From Chryseobacterium phocaeense (GTDB taxonomy: Bacteria > Bacteroidota > Bacteroidia > Flavobacteriales > Weeksellaceae), in assembly GCF_900169075.1 (NCBI RefSeq), contig NZ_LT827015.1:124001-188000 (forward strand): a stretch of DNA of 64,000 bases. The letters are read 5' to 3'. The notes below the pieces were generated by a model, which worked only from the letters and a program-made list of their open reading frames with translations, did not search any database and was not told where the DNA came from. The position numbers and the translations under genes were made by a program. Below, piece after piece: positions 9,210 through 17,401 of this stretch. How positions within the stretch are numbered: position 1 is the first letter of the stretch; each line of letters starts with the position of its first letter.

Positions 9210-9277
9210 ATTAAATAGGATGATATTGATCAAACACTCATACATATAAAGTTTTTACAAAACATACGCTTAGTCAA

Positions 9278-9330
9278 ATCAATCGAAGATTGATTCCTCT
9301 TTGCTACCTTAAAATATACATTCAGAAAAT
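9278..9330. repeat. Short dispersed repeat, copy 1
   Basis: TCAAATCAAT...ATTGATTCCTCTTTGCTACC followed by AAAATATA recurs nearly identically at 57097-57140, with a weaker relative near 5428-5458. The core is a small palindrome around AATCAAT. Confidence 0.5.
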
Positions 9331-9398
9331 AAACCTTACGATAAACTTTCCTATGTTTCAGAAAATCCTATTCAGATATGAATTAGCATGAAACAATA

Positions 9399-9435
9399 AA
9401 AAAATAGACTCCGGCCCGATTCCGGGCCGGAGTCT
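9399..9435 (-). terminator. Terminator of the DUF4822-like lipoprotein gene
   Basis: Perfect 13-bp GC-rich stem AGACTCCGGCCCG / CGGGCCGGAGTCT, loop of 4, followed on the minus strand by a T run. Confidence 0.9.
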
Positions 9436-9466
9436 TCCATTCATCAACAACTAACTAAACAAATAC

Positions 9467-10318
9467 CTATGGTTCCTGATGAGCCACTTTGGTATGGATG
9501 ATATCATAATATACAGAAGGATTTCCCGCATTGGGAATGATTCTGTAGGTAAATTCCGAATTATTCAGCGTAAGAATATCAACAACCCGTGTGAACAGCA
9601 CATTTCCATTGGCATCCAGCGCAGTGATCGTTCTTTTTTTACCGTCCGGGGAAACAGACCATGTTCCCTGTGATCTCAGAACATCATTCAGTCCGTAAAT
9701 GGTAAACGTTCCGTTGGCTTTGAAATAAGAATACCCTACAAATCCTGCGACACTGGCATCCGTTAACGCTACCGGATTTCCGTTCTGGTCTTTGGCTCCG
9801 GTTGTTTCCCACGGTGTGGAAGCCAGAATAAGCTGCCCGTTGGTCGGTTCAGCATGGGCTGTTTTTGTATGGATAATATCATAATACACAGACGGATCAG
9901 ATGGATTTGTACGAATCCTGTAGGTGAATTCATTGGCATTCAGGACAAGAATATCTACCACACGGCTGAAAATGGAAGTACCGTCTGGATTAAGGGCGGT
10001 AATGGTTCTGGTTTTTCCTTCAGGATCTACGGACCATGTGCCTCTGGATCTCAGGGCGTCGTTAAGATTATAGATCGCAAAATTTCCGTCAGCCTTAAAG
10101 TAGGCAAAACCTACAAATCCGGCTACACTGGTATTTGTCAGGGATACTGGGTTCCCATTGTTATCTCTGGCTCCTGTGGTTTCCCACGGAGTGGACGAAA
10201 GAACTTGTGAGGGCGTGAGGGGTTCCGGCATTATATCATCGTTATCAGAGCATGATACAAAAGCAGTAAGCATAAGTACTGCTGTAAACAGGGAACCTAA
10301 TTTTTTCAGGATATTCAT
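9467..10318 (-). CDS. Lipoprotein with two tandem DUF4822-like domains
   Basis: Start set at the ATG at 10318, which gives a proper lipoprotein signal (NILKKLGSLFTAVLMLTAFVSC) with Cys at residue 21; an upstream in-frame ATG at 10342 would only add eight residues. After a short linker the protein repeats itself: two ~120-residue units each run SSTPWETTGA ... AGFVG ... TWSV ... DGKxRTITAL ... FTYRI ... VYYDIIHT. This is the DUF4822 pattern, an eight-stranded lipocalin-like fold. Function unknown; location is the outer or inner membrane facing the periplasm. Confidence 0.8.
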   Translation of the reverse strand: MNILKKLGSLFTAVLMLTAFVSCSDNDDIMPEPLTPSQVLSSTPWETTGARDNNGNPVSLTNTSVAGFVGFAYFKADGNFAIYNLNDALRSRGTWSVDPEGKTRTITALNPDGTSIFSRVVDILVLNANEFTYRIRTNPSDPSVYYDIIHTKTAHAEPTNGQLILASTPWETTGAKDQNGNPVALTDASVAGFVGYSYFKANGTFTIYGLNDVLRSQGTWSVSPDGKKRTITALDANGNVLFTRVVDILTLNNSEFTYRIIPNAGNPSVYYDIIHTKVAHQEP

Positions 10319-10496
10319 AATCGATATTTTTATTCCCTGCAAACATATTCCTTATGAAAATCAAAATGTTGTATGAAATATTCCTTTTGTTGTAAAATGT
10401 ATAACTCCCTGTTTTCAGAATTTACTTAATGATAAAATACCTTACCCTTAAAACCTGATGCAGTAATTATATCCGTTTAAAAAACTATTTTTGAAT

Positions 10497-11225
10497 ATGA
10501 ATAACAGGAACCGCGGGAAAAATACAGGAGATGATGCATTGTTTGGCTCAGAAAAACAAGTTGCCAGGCTGAGAATGGCAGTTCAGGATATGCGCTATCT
10601 GTTGAGCCGGGATTATCCTGAAAAAGCGTCCTCTGAACTGGTAGGAAACCGTTATAAACTGAAAACACGACAGATCCAGGCGCTGCGGGGTGCTTCTGCA
10701 TCAGAAAAGCAGCGGCAGGAAAGAAAACTGAGGCAGATGGAAATCACAGAACTTGAAGATAAGGTTCTTTATCTGGACGGTTTCAATGTGTTGATTCTGA
10801 TGGAAAGTCTGCTTTCCGGAGCTTATATTTTTGAAGGACTGGACGGATGTTTCCGCGATCTTTCGGGTGTTCACGGAACGTATAAAAGAGTGAATCAGAC
10901 TTTAAGAGCTGTGGAGCTTATCGCGGTATTCTTTCAGAAAACGAAAGTAAAGAAACTGATCTGGATCTTTGACAAACCCGTTTCCAACAGTGGAAGAATC
11001 AAGCAGATCATCCTTGATTTTGCTGCAGAAAATAATCTGGATTGGGAAGCTGCATTGGAATACAATCCGGATAAATTTTTAGTTGAAAATTCACAGATCG
11101 CTGTGTCTTCAGATGCATGGAAACTGGATCACTGTGAAAAATGGTTCAATCTTATCGGATATCTGATTTCAGAGGAAAATCTTGACGCTAATCTTATAAA
11201 AACAGGTGAAAATGGATTTGTTTAA
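10497..11225 (+). CDS. DUF434 / DUF5616 protein with PIN/NYN-like domain
   Basis: About 242 residues from ATG 10497 (an upstream TTG at 10491 is possible). Residues ~15-85 form a basic helical region (QVARLRMAVQDMRYLLSRDYPEKASSELVGNRYKL, then RxxQIQALRG) typical of DUF434. The rest starts with YLDGFNVLILMES, where the Asp and Asn match the metal-binding DxxN of PIN/NYN-type nucleases, and continues with RAVELIAVFF and IWIFDKPVSNSG. A structure-specific nuclease is plausible; no activity is established. It overlaps the next gene by 14 bases. Confidence 0.65.
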   Translation: MNNRNRGKNTGDDALFGSEKQVARLRMAVQDMRYLLSRDYPEKASSELVGNRYKLKTRQIQALRGASASEKQRQERKLRQMEITELEDKVLYLDGFNVLILMESLLSGAYIFEGLDGCFRDLSGVHGTYKRVNQTLRAVELIAVFFQKTKVKKLIWIFDKPVSNSGRIKQIILDFAAENNLDWEAALEYNPDKFLVENSQIAVSSDAWKLDHCEKWFNLIGYLISEENLDANLIKTGENGFV

Positions 11226-11862
11226 ACCCTATCTTCCATTCCTGTCAGACTCATGGAAAGAAAAATATGGAGCTATCTTAGCTGAAGAACATCTGTCCGG
11301 TATGGAAAACAATATGGTAAAATTTCAGAACAACCGGCTGGAATGGGAACTGCCGTATTTTAATGAAGAAATAAAGATAGACCGGGAAAAAAGCTTTAAT
11401 TTATTCATCAATCTGTTTCAGAACAATACTGCTGATGAGGTAAAAGCACTGCAGCTTGAAAAAATTCCTTTTGAGCATTGGCTTGATGTTCTGGGACAGC
11501 GTCTCACTTCCGCAAGCATCCGTGATGAAAATGCGATTCCTCCTTTACAAAATATTTTGCTTGAAGCCTGCCGGAAACCTTTTAACAGTGAAATAACCAT
11601 GGCGCAGAGAGCCTGGGAAAAACATACCGGAAGAACCGATGATCAGTTCTGGGACGAAGTCAAAGGGAATAATCAGCAGAAGCAGGAAAAGGTAATGGAA
11701 AAGATCAGCCATATTTTAGACCACAGGACCTGGTGGAATGTTTTTTACCATTATAAGCATGAGCTGGTTTTTGAAGTTCGGGAAAAAGAAGGTCACGGCA
11801 TTCGCTGGAGTCATGGCGGGAAGCAGCTGATTGGCTTTCTGGAAAAATTTATTAATGAGTAA
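11212..11862 (+). CDS. Uncharacterised protein downstream of DUF434 gene
   Basis: About 216 residues from ATG 11212; a GTG at 11206 adds two residues. The protein is soluble, rich in Trp, Glu and Lys, and mostly helical by composition, with motifs KYGAILAEEHLSG, WDEVKGNNQQKQEK and RWSHGGKQLIGFLEKF. No signal peptide or membrane segment. It overlaps the DUF434 gene and so is translated with it; the pair may act together. I do not recognise the family. Confidence 0.65.
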   Translation: MDLFKPYLPFLSDSWKEKYGAILAEEHLSGMENNMVKFQNNRLEWELPYFNEEIKIDREKSFNLFINLFQNNTADEVKALQLEKIPFEHWLDVLGQRLTSASIRDENAIPPLQNILLEACRKPFNSEITMAQRAWEKHTGRTDDQFWDEVKGNNQQKQEKVMEKISHILDHRTWWNVFYHYKHELVFEVREKEGHGIRWSHGGKQLIGFLEKFINE

Positions 11863-11880
11863 GATTCTCTACTGCGTAAA

Positions 11881-11964
11881 AAGATTGCGTATCGGATAAA
11901 TAATTTTGTGGCTGTAAACCGGAGCTATGGGTTTGTTATACAAATTCGAATCCTGCCTGTTTCC
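11881..11964 (+). pseudogene. Degenerate tRNA-Tyr-like relic
   Basis: CTGTAAA anticodon loop (GTA) at 11912-11918, a long variable-arm-sized stretch, then TTCGAAT T loop at 11945-11951 followed by CCTGCC. The T stem 5' strand is corrupted and no acceptor pairing is found. Likely a decayed class II tRNA-Tyr. Confidence 0.35.
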
Positions 11965-11984
11965 TTTTTAAACATAAATAGCAG

Positions 11985-12305
11985 ATGAGAAATATTTACA
12001 ATAAAGGTAATTTCAGAGCCGGTGAGTATGGGAAAATTTCCCAGGATCTAAGGAAGTATGGGAATAAAAAATGGAGAAGGACTGAAAAAGGTGATATTGA
12101 AGATCGCTTAAGAGAAACTTTCAGGTTCAAAAAAGCAAGGAAGAACAAACGTAAAATAATCTGGGTAAAAGTTACTAAAGAAACCAATGGAAGAAAGCAG
12201 TCCGATTATCGCGGATTCTATTCCGAAAAAGAATGCAGAAATGTCTTGAAAGGATCTCACATCATAAGACATTTTTTTATGAAAAAGAAACAAAAAAACA
12301 AATGA
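11985..12305 (+). CDS. Small, very basic hypothetical protein
   Basis: 106 residues, with about a third Lys/Arg (EKGDIEDRLRETFRFKKARKNKRK). The stop overlaps the TatD start (ATGA), so translational coupling is likely. A WVKVTKET strand and YRGFYSEKECRNVL helix suggest a small folded nucleic-acid-binding protein, but no family is recognised. Confidence 0.55.
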   Translation: MRNIYNKGNFRAGEYGKISQDLRKYGNKKWRRTEKGDIEDRLRETFRFKKARKNKRKIIWVKVTKETNGRKQSDYRGFYSEKECRNVLKGSHIIRHFFMKKKQKNK

Positions 12306-13087
12306 ACACCTATATTGATATTGGCATTAATCTGACCAATAAACAGTTCTATAATGAACACGAAGAAATTATCAATCGCGCACTGGACAACGGCGTAGAT
12401 CAAATGATCCTTACCGGGACAAGTATAAGGGGAAGTAAAGAATCTGCTCAGATTGCAGAAGAGTATCCCGGAATTTTATTTTCCACGGCAGGAATTCATC
12501 CTCATGATGCAAAATCTTTTAGCCCGCAGAGCATTCCTGAACTCAGGAACCTGTTGAAACTGGATCATGTGATCTCAGTAGGCGAATGCGGCCTGGATTT
12601 TGACAGGGATTTTTCACCAAGACCCATTCAGGAAAAATGTTACAAAGCTCAGCTTGAACTGGCAATAGAAGTTGGTAAACCTCTTTTCCTTCATGAAAGA
12701 TCGGCTTTCAAAAGATTCAATGAAATCACAGATGAATATCTTTCCAAACTACCGAAAGCCGTTGTACACTGCTTTACCGGAACATTGAATGAAGCGAAAA
12801 TCTATCTTGATAAGGGATTTTACTTAGGATTCACAGGAGCCATAAGTGATGAGAAGAGATTTAAACACCTTGAAGACGTGATCCGATACACCCCGCTAGA
12901 CCGGATGATGATAGAAACGGATGCTCCTTTCATGCTCCCCAAAAATATGCCGCGGATGCAGAACCGCCGAAACGAACCGTCTTTTCTGCCGTATGTAGCA
13001 CAGACGATTGCCCACCTGAAGAAAATAAATATTTCTGAAGTAGCGGATGAAACGACTGAAACGGCGAGGGAGTTTTTTAAACTTTAA
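12302..13087 (+). CDS. tatD: TatD-family metal-dependent DNase/hydrolase
   Basis: The frame extends further upstream, but the start at 12302 gives the typical N-terminus NTYIDIGINLTNKQF. 261 residues, normal for TatD. Metal ligands are visible: AGIHPHDA, GECGLDFDRDFSPRPIQ, FLHERSAF, VVHCFTGT, and METDAPFM (the MIETDAPF signature). TatD proteins are 3'-5' exonucleases or D-aminoacyl hydrolase relatives acting in DNA repair and RNA quality control. Start overlaps the stop of the preceding small basic protein. Confidence 0.9.
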   Translation: MNTYIDIGINLTNKQFYNEHEEIINRALDNGVDQMILTGTSIRGSKESAQIAEEYPGILFSTAGIHPHDAKSFSPQSIPELRNLLKLDHVISVGECGLDFDRDFSPRPIQEKCYKAQLELAIEVGKPLFLHERSAFKRFNEITDEYLSKLPKAVVHCFTGTLNEAKIYLDKGFYLGFTGAISDEKRFKHLEDVIRYTPLDRMMIETDAPFMLPKNMPRMQNRRNEPSFLPYVAQTIAHLKKINISEVADETTETAREFFKL

Positions 13088-13228
13088 AGGCGAAAGAGCG
13101 AAAAGGCTAAAAAGCAAAGAGGGCAAAGAAAGCAAATGGGCTGATAAGCAAATTTGCCCAGTCTGTCCATTTACCTTTTTCACTTTAGCGATTTTGCCCT
13201 TTTGCCTTTTAGCTTTTTTGCCTTCTAA
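13083..13228. repeat. Palindromic AGGC/GCCT-type intergenic repeat, copy 1
   Basis: Reads GCGAAAGAGCGAAAAGGC on the left and its approximate complement GCCTTTTAGC...TTTGCC on the right; related to 48418-48510. Lies between convergent genes and may act as a folded 3' end. Confidence 0.5.
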
Positions 13229-13935
13229 AGACTTTTCAACGCAGATTCCAAAGCCAGCTCCATCATAGGTTTAAGGGCTTTTTCTCTTTCGTCGGCAGAA
13301 ATTTTTTCGTGGGTAGGAATAATATCGGTTACCGTAAGGATGGTAGCGGCATTTTTCCCTAAATACTGGGCATTCGCAAATAATCCGAAAGCTTCCATTT
13401 CTACAGCCGGACAGTTATATTTTGTAGCAATAGCAGGAATATTCTGATCTTTTCTGTAGAAAATATCGCTGCTGTGAACGTTGATCGCTTTAGCAGCCAA
13501 AGATAATTCCTGAGCCGTTTCATTAATCGTTCCGAAGATATTCCCCTGATGTGAAAGGATCTCATCCTCAATTTCCCAGGCATATTTTGCATATGTACTT
13601 TCACTCGCTGCCTTTTCAATATTTAAAATATCAAAAAGCTTAAGATCTGTAGTATATGCTCCGCACGTTCCGATTCTGATGATGGTATCTACTTCATATT
13701 CTGTAAATAATTCAAAAGAATAGATCCCGATGCTCGGGAAGCCCATTCCGCTGGCTCCTACAGTAATTTCCTTACCTTTGTAAAGACCTGTATAATAAAA
13801 GATTCCTCTTGTTTTGCTTACCAGTTTAGCATTTTCCAAATAATTTTCAGCAATATATTGTGCACGAAGCGGATCCCCCGGCTGCAATACTACTTTGGCA
13901 ATTTCTCCTTTTTTTGCACTGATGTGAATACTCAT
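13225..13935 (-). CDS. deoD: DeoD-type purine-nucleoside phosphorylase
   Basis: Start taken at 13935, giving SIHISAKKGEIAKVVLQPGDPLRAQYIA, the standard DeoD N-terminus with the phosphate-binding GDPLRA. Other hallmarks: SGMGFPSIGIYSFEL, RIGTCGAY, PAVEMEAFGLF (nucleoside-binding Glu) and TVTDI. 236 residues, the usual trimer/hexamer subunit length. It catalyses phosphorolysis of purine (deoxy)nucleosides in purine salvage. Single gene in front of the palindromic repeat. Confidence 0.95.
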   Translation of the reverse strand: MSIHISAKKGEIAKVVLQPGDPLRAQYIAENYLENAKLVSKTRGIFYYTGLYKGKEITVGASGMGFPSIGIYSFELFTEYEVDTIIRIGTCGAYTTDLKLFDILNIEKAASESTYAKYAWEIEDEILSHQGNIFGTINETAQELSLAAKAINVHSSDIFYRKDQNIPAIATKYNCPAVEMEAFGLFANAQYLGKNAATILTVTDIIPTHEKISADEREKALKPMMELALESALKSL

Positions 13936-14161
13936 AATGTTATTTTGAAGGGACAAAGATAACAACTTTTAGATGGAAATATCTAAAGGACTTTGGTTCA
14001 ATACAGTAAGTTTTTAATATATAAATTTCGGCCAGATATGATTAACCTTCCTGAATGACAATAGATGATCACCGGCTAACACAGCATCAGAAAAGAACAA
14101 TACAGCAGTAGCAGCAGCAACAGCTTCTGATTATTTTAGTAAAAATTAAAGACAAACCACA

Positions 14162-14551
14162 ATGACAATTGAACACATTGCGATCTGGGTGAAAGACCTG
14201 GAAAAGATCAGGGAATTCTATCAGAAATATTTCGGAGCTGTTTCCAATGAAAAATACCACAATCCGGTAAAAAATTTCCAGTCTTATTTCTTAAGTTTTG
14301 ATAATGGCAGCCGTCTGGAAATTATGAACAGACCGGACATTAAGGAAAGCAGTAATTCCTATGATGCTCAGCAGTTCGGAATAATTCATCTGGCTTTTTC
14401 CACCGGAAGTAAAGAAAAAGTAGATGAACTGACGGAAGCTTTAAGAAAAGACGGGTACACCATCGCTGCAGAGCCCCGTACAACAGGCGACGGCTACTAT
14501 GAAAGTGTTATTCTGGATCCTGAAAACAATATCATTGAAATAACGGAGTGA
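14162..14551 (+). CDS. VOC-family (glyoxalase-like) protein
   Basis: 129 residues with two beta-alpha-beta-beta-beta halves. EHIAIWVKDLEKIREFYQKYFGA opens the fold, IIHLAFSTGSKEKVDEL starts the second half, and DPENNIIEITE carries the C-terminal metal Glu. Candidate metal ligands are His5, the Glu of RLEIMN, His of IHLAF and the late Glu. Substrate unknown; glyoxalase- or bleomycin-resistance-like. Confidence 0.85.
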   Translation: MTIEHIAIWVKDLEKIREFYQKYFGAVSNEKYHNPVKNFQSYFLSFDNGSRLEIMNRPDIKESSNSYDAQQFGIIHLAFSTGSKEKVDELTEALRKDGYTIAAEPRTTGDGYYESVILDPENNIIEITE

Positions 14552-14558
14552 TTGATGA

Positions 14559-14588
14559 GTTTTCGGCGGCGAAGCCGCCGCCGAAAAC
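14559..14588. repeat. GC-rich perfect hairpin
   Basis: GTTTTCGGCGGC / GCCGCCGAAAAC, 12-bp arms and 6-base loop, just after the VOC gene. It lacks a T run, so it is a weak terminator or a REP-like palindrome. Confidence 0.5.
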
Positions 14589-14610
14589 TAAAACTTGAAA
14601 ATTAAAAGTT

Positions 14611-14825
14611 AGACATTTCTGTTTTTATAATATGGTCAGGAAGTTTGAAGGCTGAAGAGGGAAGTTGTTGAGATCTGAAAAAAGAACTTTAAAGCAACTT
14701 ATAATTTTTAAAACAAGATTGATCAGATTCCATAGCTGGTTTTTGATAGGAGTACCTGTATTAACTTCCGGCCTCCCTCTTCCAACTTCCAGCCACTTCA
14801 TCTTAAATTCTTATCCCGAACTCAG
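14611..14825. repeat. MITE-like element, copy B (inverted, one end truncated)
   Basis: Reverse complement is homologous along its length to 8981-9209. The right end keeps the TTATCCCGAACTCAG terminal repeat (to 14825); the left end has lost its terminal repeat. Confidence 0.7.
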
Positions 14826-14903
14826 TTTATTTAAATATTGTAGATATTATCAATCATTCCCATAAAAATTTTATTCTCTGTGAAATAGTTTTATTTTTGT
14901 TAG

Positions 14904-15548
14904 ATGATGCAAAAGGGATCGCCTTTTTTAGATACTATTTTTCTGCTTCGAAAAAGTGGAAGCATGACTGTTTTTTCAAATTTGCAGGAGATCTCAAAAA
15001 AAGAGGAAATGGAAGCCGGGGATTATTTCGAGACAGAATTTGAAAAAGAGAGACTGGAATTTTTATCTCAGGAAATAGAATGCCATAAAGAAGCGGCGGT
15101 TTGGGCGGCAAAAGTTTTATATCACAGTGCACAGCTGTATCTCATCCGGGAAAATACGGCAAAAGATCTTGATAAACTGATACCGAAGCTGAAAATCGCA
15201 TCAGATGTTCCCTCTGTTTTATCGGCTGATTTATCATTAAGATTTTTGCCTCAGATTGTATCTCTACTGCATGCTGCTGATCCTCATGATCCTTTGGTCG
15301 GGATTCTGGAAGATATTCTTACGCATTTTCATTATTCGGGGATTGGATATCATCTTAATCTGGAAAAGATCAACTGGGAGAAGGAGCTGATGAATAAAAC
15401 GTACCGGAAATTATATCTCGAAAGAATTGTAAAGAAGAAAGCTTATGAACTTGCCGAAATTCCGTACATTAATCAACTGCTTATCGCAGAATTCGGGATG
15501 TACAAAGACTCATTTTGGAAAGAATTAAAAATAATAACTGAAGAATAG
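14904..15548 (+). CDS. Accessory protein of a MoxR-vWA-beta-propeller ternary system
   Basis: 214 residues, no signal peptide or membrane segment. A short strand region (TIFLLRKSGSMTVFSNL) leads into an all-helical body rich in Glu/Lys with AAVWAAKVLYHSAQLYLIREN. Not recognised by motif alone. It lies 3 bases before a MoxR AAA+ gene and opens a run of overlapping genes, so it is probably one of the small bpX-type partners described for MoxR-vWA-propeller conflict systems. Which bpX domain it holds cannot be settled by eye. Confidence 0.6.
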   Translation: MMQKGSPFLDTIFLLRKSGSMTVFSNLQEISKKEEMEAGDYFETEFEKERLEFLSQEIECHKEAAVWAAKVLYHSAQLYLIRENTAKDLDKLIPKLKIASDVPSVLSADLSLRFLPQIVSLLHAADPHDPLVGILEDILTHFHYSGIGYHLNLEKINWEKELMNKTYRKLYLERIVKKKAYELAEIPYINQLLIAEFGMYKDSFWKELKIITEE

Positions 15549-15551
15549 TCA

Positions 15552-16685
15552 ATGACTCAAAATATCACAAAACTTAATACCGTTCTCAGCTACGTAAAAG
15601 ATACCTTTGTTGGGAAAAATGATGTAGTGGATCTGTTGGGAATATGTCTGCTGGCCAGGGAAAATGCGTTTTTGTACGGGCCACCGGGTACTGCAAAATC
15701 GGCTATTGTAAGAACGCTGGCCAAAACCGTAAAAGACGGCAGGAACTTTGAGTATTTATTAACCCGTTTTACAGAACCGAATGAAATTTTCGGTCCATTT
15801 GATATCCGGAAATTAAAAGAAGGAGAACTGCTCACTAATACTGAAGGCATGATGCCTGAAGCTTCACTGGTTTTTCTGGATGAAATTTTCAATGCCAATT
15901 CAGCGATCCTGAATTCATTGTTGACAGCTTTGAACGAAAAGATTTTCAAAAGAGGAAAAGAAACCAAAAAATTACCGGCTCTCATATTCGTGGGAGCGAG
16001 CAACGTCCTTCCCGAAGATGAATCGTTGAATGCGTTATTTGACCGTTTTCTGGTCAGAATCAATGTAGATTATGTAAATCCAGAGCTTCTTCAGCAGGTA
16101 CTTCTTGCAGGAAGAAAGCTTGAAAACGAAACAGAAACCGAAATCCCCGAAATTCATGCAGATGAGATCAGGGAACTTCAGAATCTTTGTAAAACAGTGG
16201 ATCTCAGACCCATTTATGAAGTATATCTGAATACCATCATCAGCTTGCGAAACACAGGAATTGCAATTTCTGACCGTAGAGCTGTAAAATTACAAAACCT
16301 GATTGCAGCCAGCGCACTCATCTGCGGAAGAAACGAAGCCGTACTCTCCGATCTGTGGGTGCTCAAGCATATCTGGGATACGGAAGAACAGATTGAGATC
16401 CTGGAAGGGATCATCAACAGGACCATTGAAAAAGATGACCATCCGAAATCCCATCCGCAGGCCATGCAGAACAAAACACCCAATCCGGAAGAAGTGATGA
16501 AGGATGTAAAGATTCTTGTGGAAAAATGGAACGGCGGCATGCTCAGCTTTGAAGAGCAGAATGTAATCAAGGATAAACTGAGATACCTGCAGACCCGCTG
16601 CGACTGGATCAGAAACCCCGAGCAGAAAGAATATATCCGGCAAGAAATTGAAAGCTTATGGCAGAAGATCCTTCAAAGTGTGTAA
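15552..16685 (+). CDS. MoxR-type AAA+ ATPase
   Basis: 377 residues. Walker A YGPPGTAKSAIVRTL (about residues 41-55), Walker B ASLVFLDEIFNAN (about 105-116), sensor 1 FVGASNVLPED and an arginine finger region LFDRFLVR are all in place. The C-terminal third (LRPIYEVYLNTIISLRNTGIAISDRRAVKL) is the MoxR lid. MoxR ATPases remodel partner proteins with vWA domains; the gene two positions downstream encodes such a domain. Overlaps the next gene by 28 bases. Confidence 0.92.
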   Translation: MTQNITKLNTVLSYVKDTFVGKNDVVDLLGICLLARENAFLYGPPGTAKSAIVRTLAKTVKDGRNFEYLLTRFTEPNEIFGPFDIRKLKEGELLTNTEGMMPEASLVFLDEIFNANSAILNSLLTALNEKIFKRGKETKKLPALIFVGASNVLPEDESLNALFDRFLVRINVDYVNPELLQQVLLAGRKLENETETEIPEIHADEIRELQNLCKTVDLRPIYEVYLNTIISLRNTGIAISDRRAVKLQNLIAASALICGRNEAVLSDLWVLKHIWDTEEQIEILEGIINRTIEKDDHPKSHPQAMQNKTPNPEEVMKDVKILVEKWNGGMLSFEEQNVIKDKLRYLQTRCDWIRNPEQKEYIRQEIESLWQKILQSV

Positions 16686-17401
16686 AAGAATTCCGGGCAG
16701 AACTTCCCCGGGTTGATGAAGATCTTCTGGGCGCTGTCAGGGACTGGAAAAATGTGCAGATCGCAGTGGATGAAGATACGCTGTGGCTGAAAGGTTTTAC
16801 CGCAGAACAGGCTGAATCTCCGGAAATCCGGCAAATGCCTGATTTTGTACTGTATGAGTTGCGTGACGGACTTTTGTTTAAAAAAGAAGCACTGGTTCCA
16901 ACCAAAAAAATGCGAACGGCTTTGCTTTGGTCACCCATACATAAAGCATTACCCCTTACTTTCCCGGTTTCTAACCAGAACTATTTTGGAATCGAGGAAA
17001 AAGTTCAGGTCAGATTAAAACCCGGAACCGAAGAACATCCTGCTGCTGCATTATTAAGCATCCTGTCAGAAATTAAGGAAAGCATTCCTGCACAGCCGGA
17101 TTTTAAGCTTGAAAAAATAGAATGGACGGTGATTAATGATAAGGCATTATTTCTCGGAATTCCTTTATTAAGCCTTCCCGGGAAAACCTATTGGGAAAAA
17201 GACGGACATCTCCTGCCTGCAGGTTATGATTTTGAATTTAAAAACCTGAGTCTCCTTCTGAAGCAGCAATATAATAAAGAGTCGGATAAATGGCTTTTAT
17301 GGAATGAAGACGGAACTTATCTTCCCGTTAAAAAAGAAGATCTGAGGCCACTGTCCGTAAGTTCATTCCGCCTTACTGAAAAAACAAAAGAATGGATTTA
17401 A
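16658..17401 (+). CDS. Ternary-system partner protein (bpX-type, unassigned)
   Basis: 247 residues, soluble. The N-terminal half (VDEDLLGAVRDWKNVQIAVDEDTLWLKGFT) looks like a small beta-rich recognition module; the rest carries VLYELRDGLLFKKEALVPTKKM and FPLVSNQ-like strands ending LPGKTYWEKDGHLLPAGYDFEF. No enzymatic motif is seen. It starts inside the MoxR gene and ends inside the vWA/propeller gene, so it must be co-expressed and stoichiometric with them. Assignment rests on operon position and general resemblance. Confidence 0.6.
   Translation: MAEDPSKCVKEFRAELPRVDEDLLGAVRDWKNVQIAVDEDTLWLKGFTAEQAESPEIRQMPDFVLYELRDGLLFKKEALVPTKKMRTALLWSPIHKALPLTFPVSNQNYFGIEEKVQVRLKPGTEEHPAAALLSILSEIKESIPAQPDFKLEKIEWTVINDKALFLGIPLLSLPGKTYWEKDGHLLPAGYDFEFKNLSLLLKQQYNKESDKWLLWNEDGTYLPVKKEDLRPLSVSSFRLTEKTKEWI

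Noticed and set aside
12233..12301. Upstream extension of tatD
   Set aside because: It overlaps the end of the basic protein gene and lies before the conserved TatD N-terminus.
14892..14899. TATTTTTG as promoter of the ternary operon
   Set aside because: It ends only 5 bases before the start codon, which would give a leaderless mRNA; the conserved N-terminus argues against a later start, so it is left unassigned.
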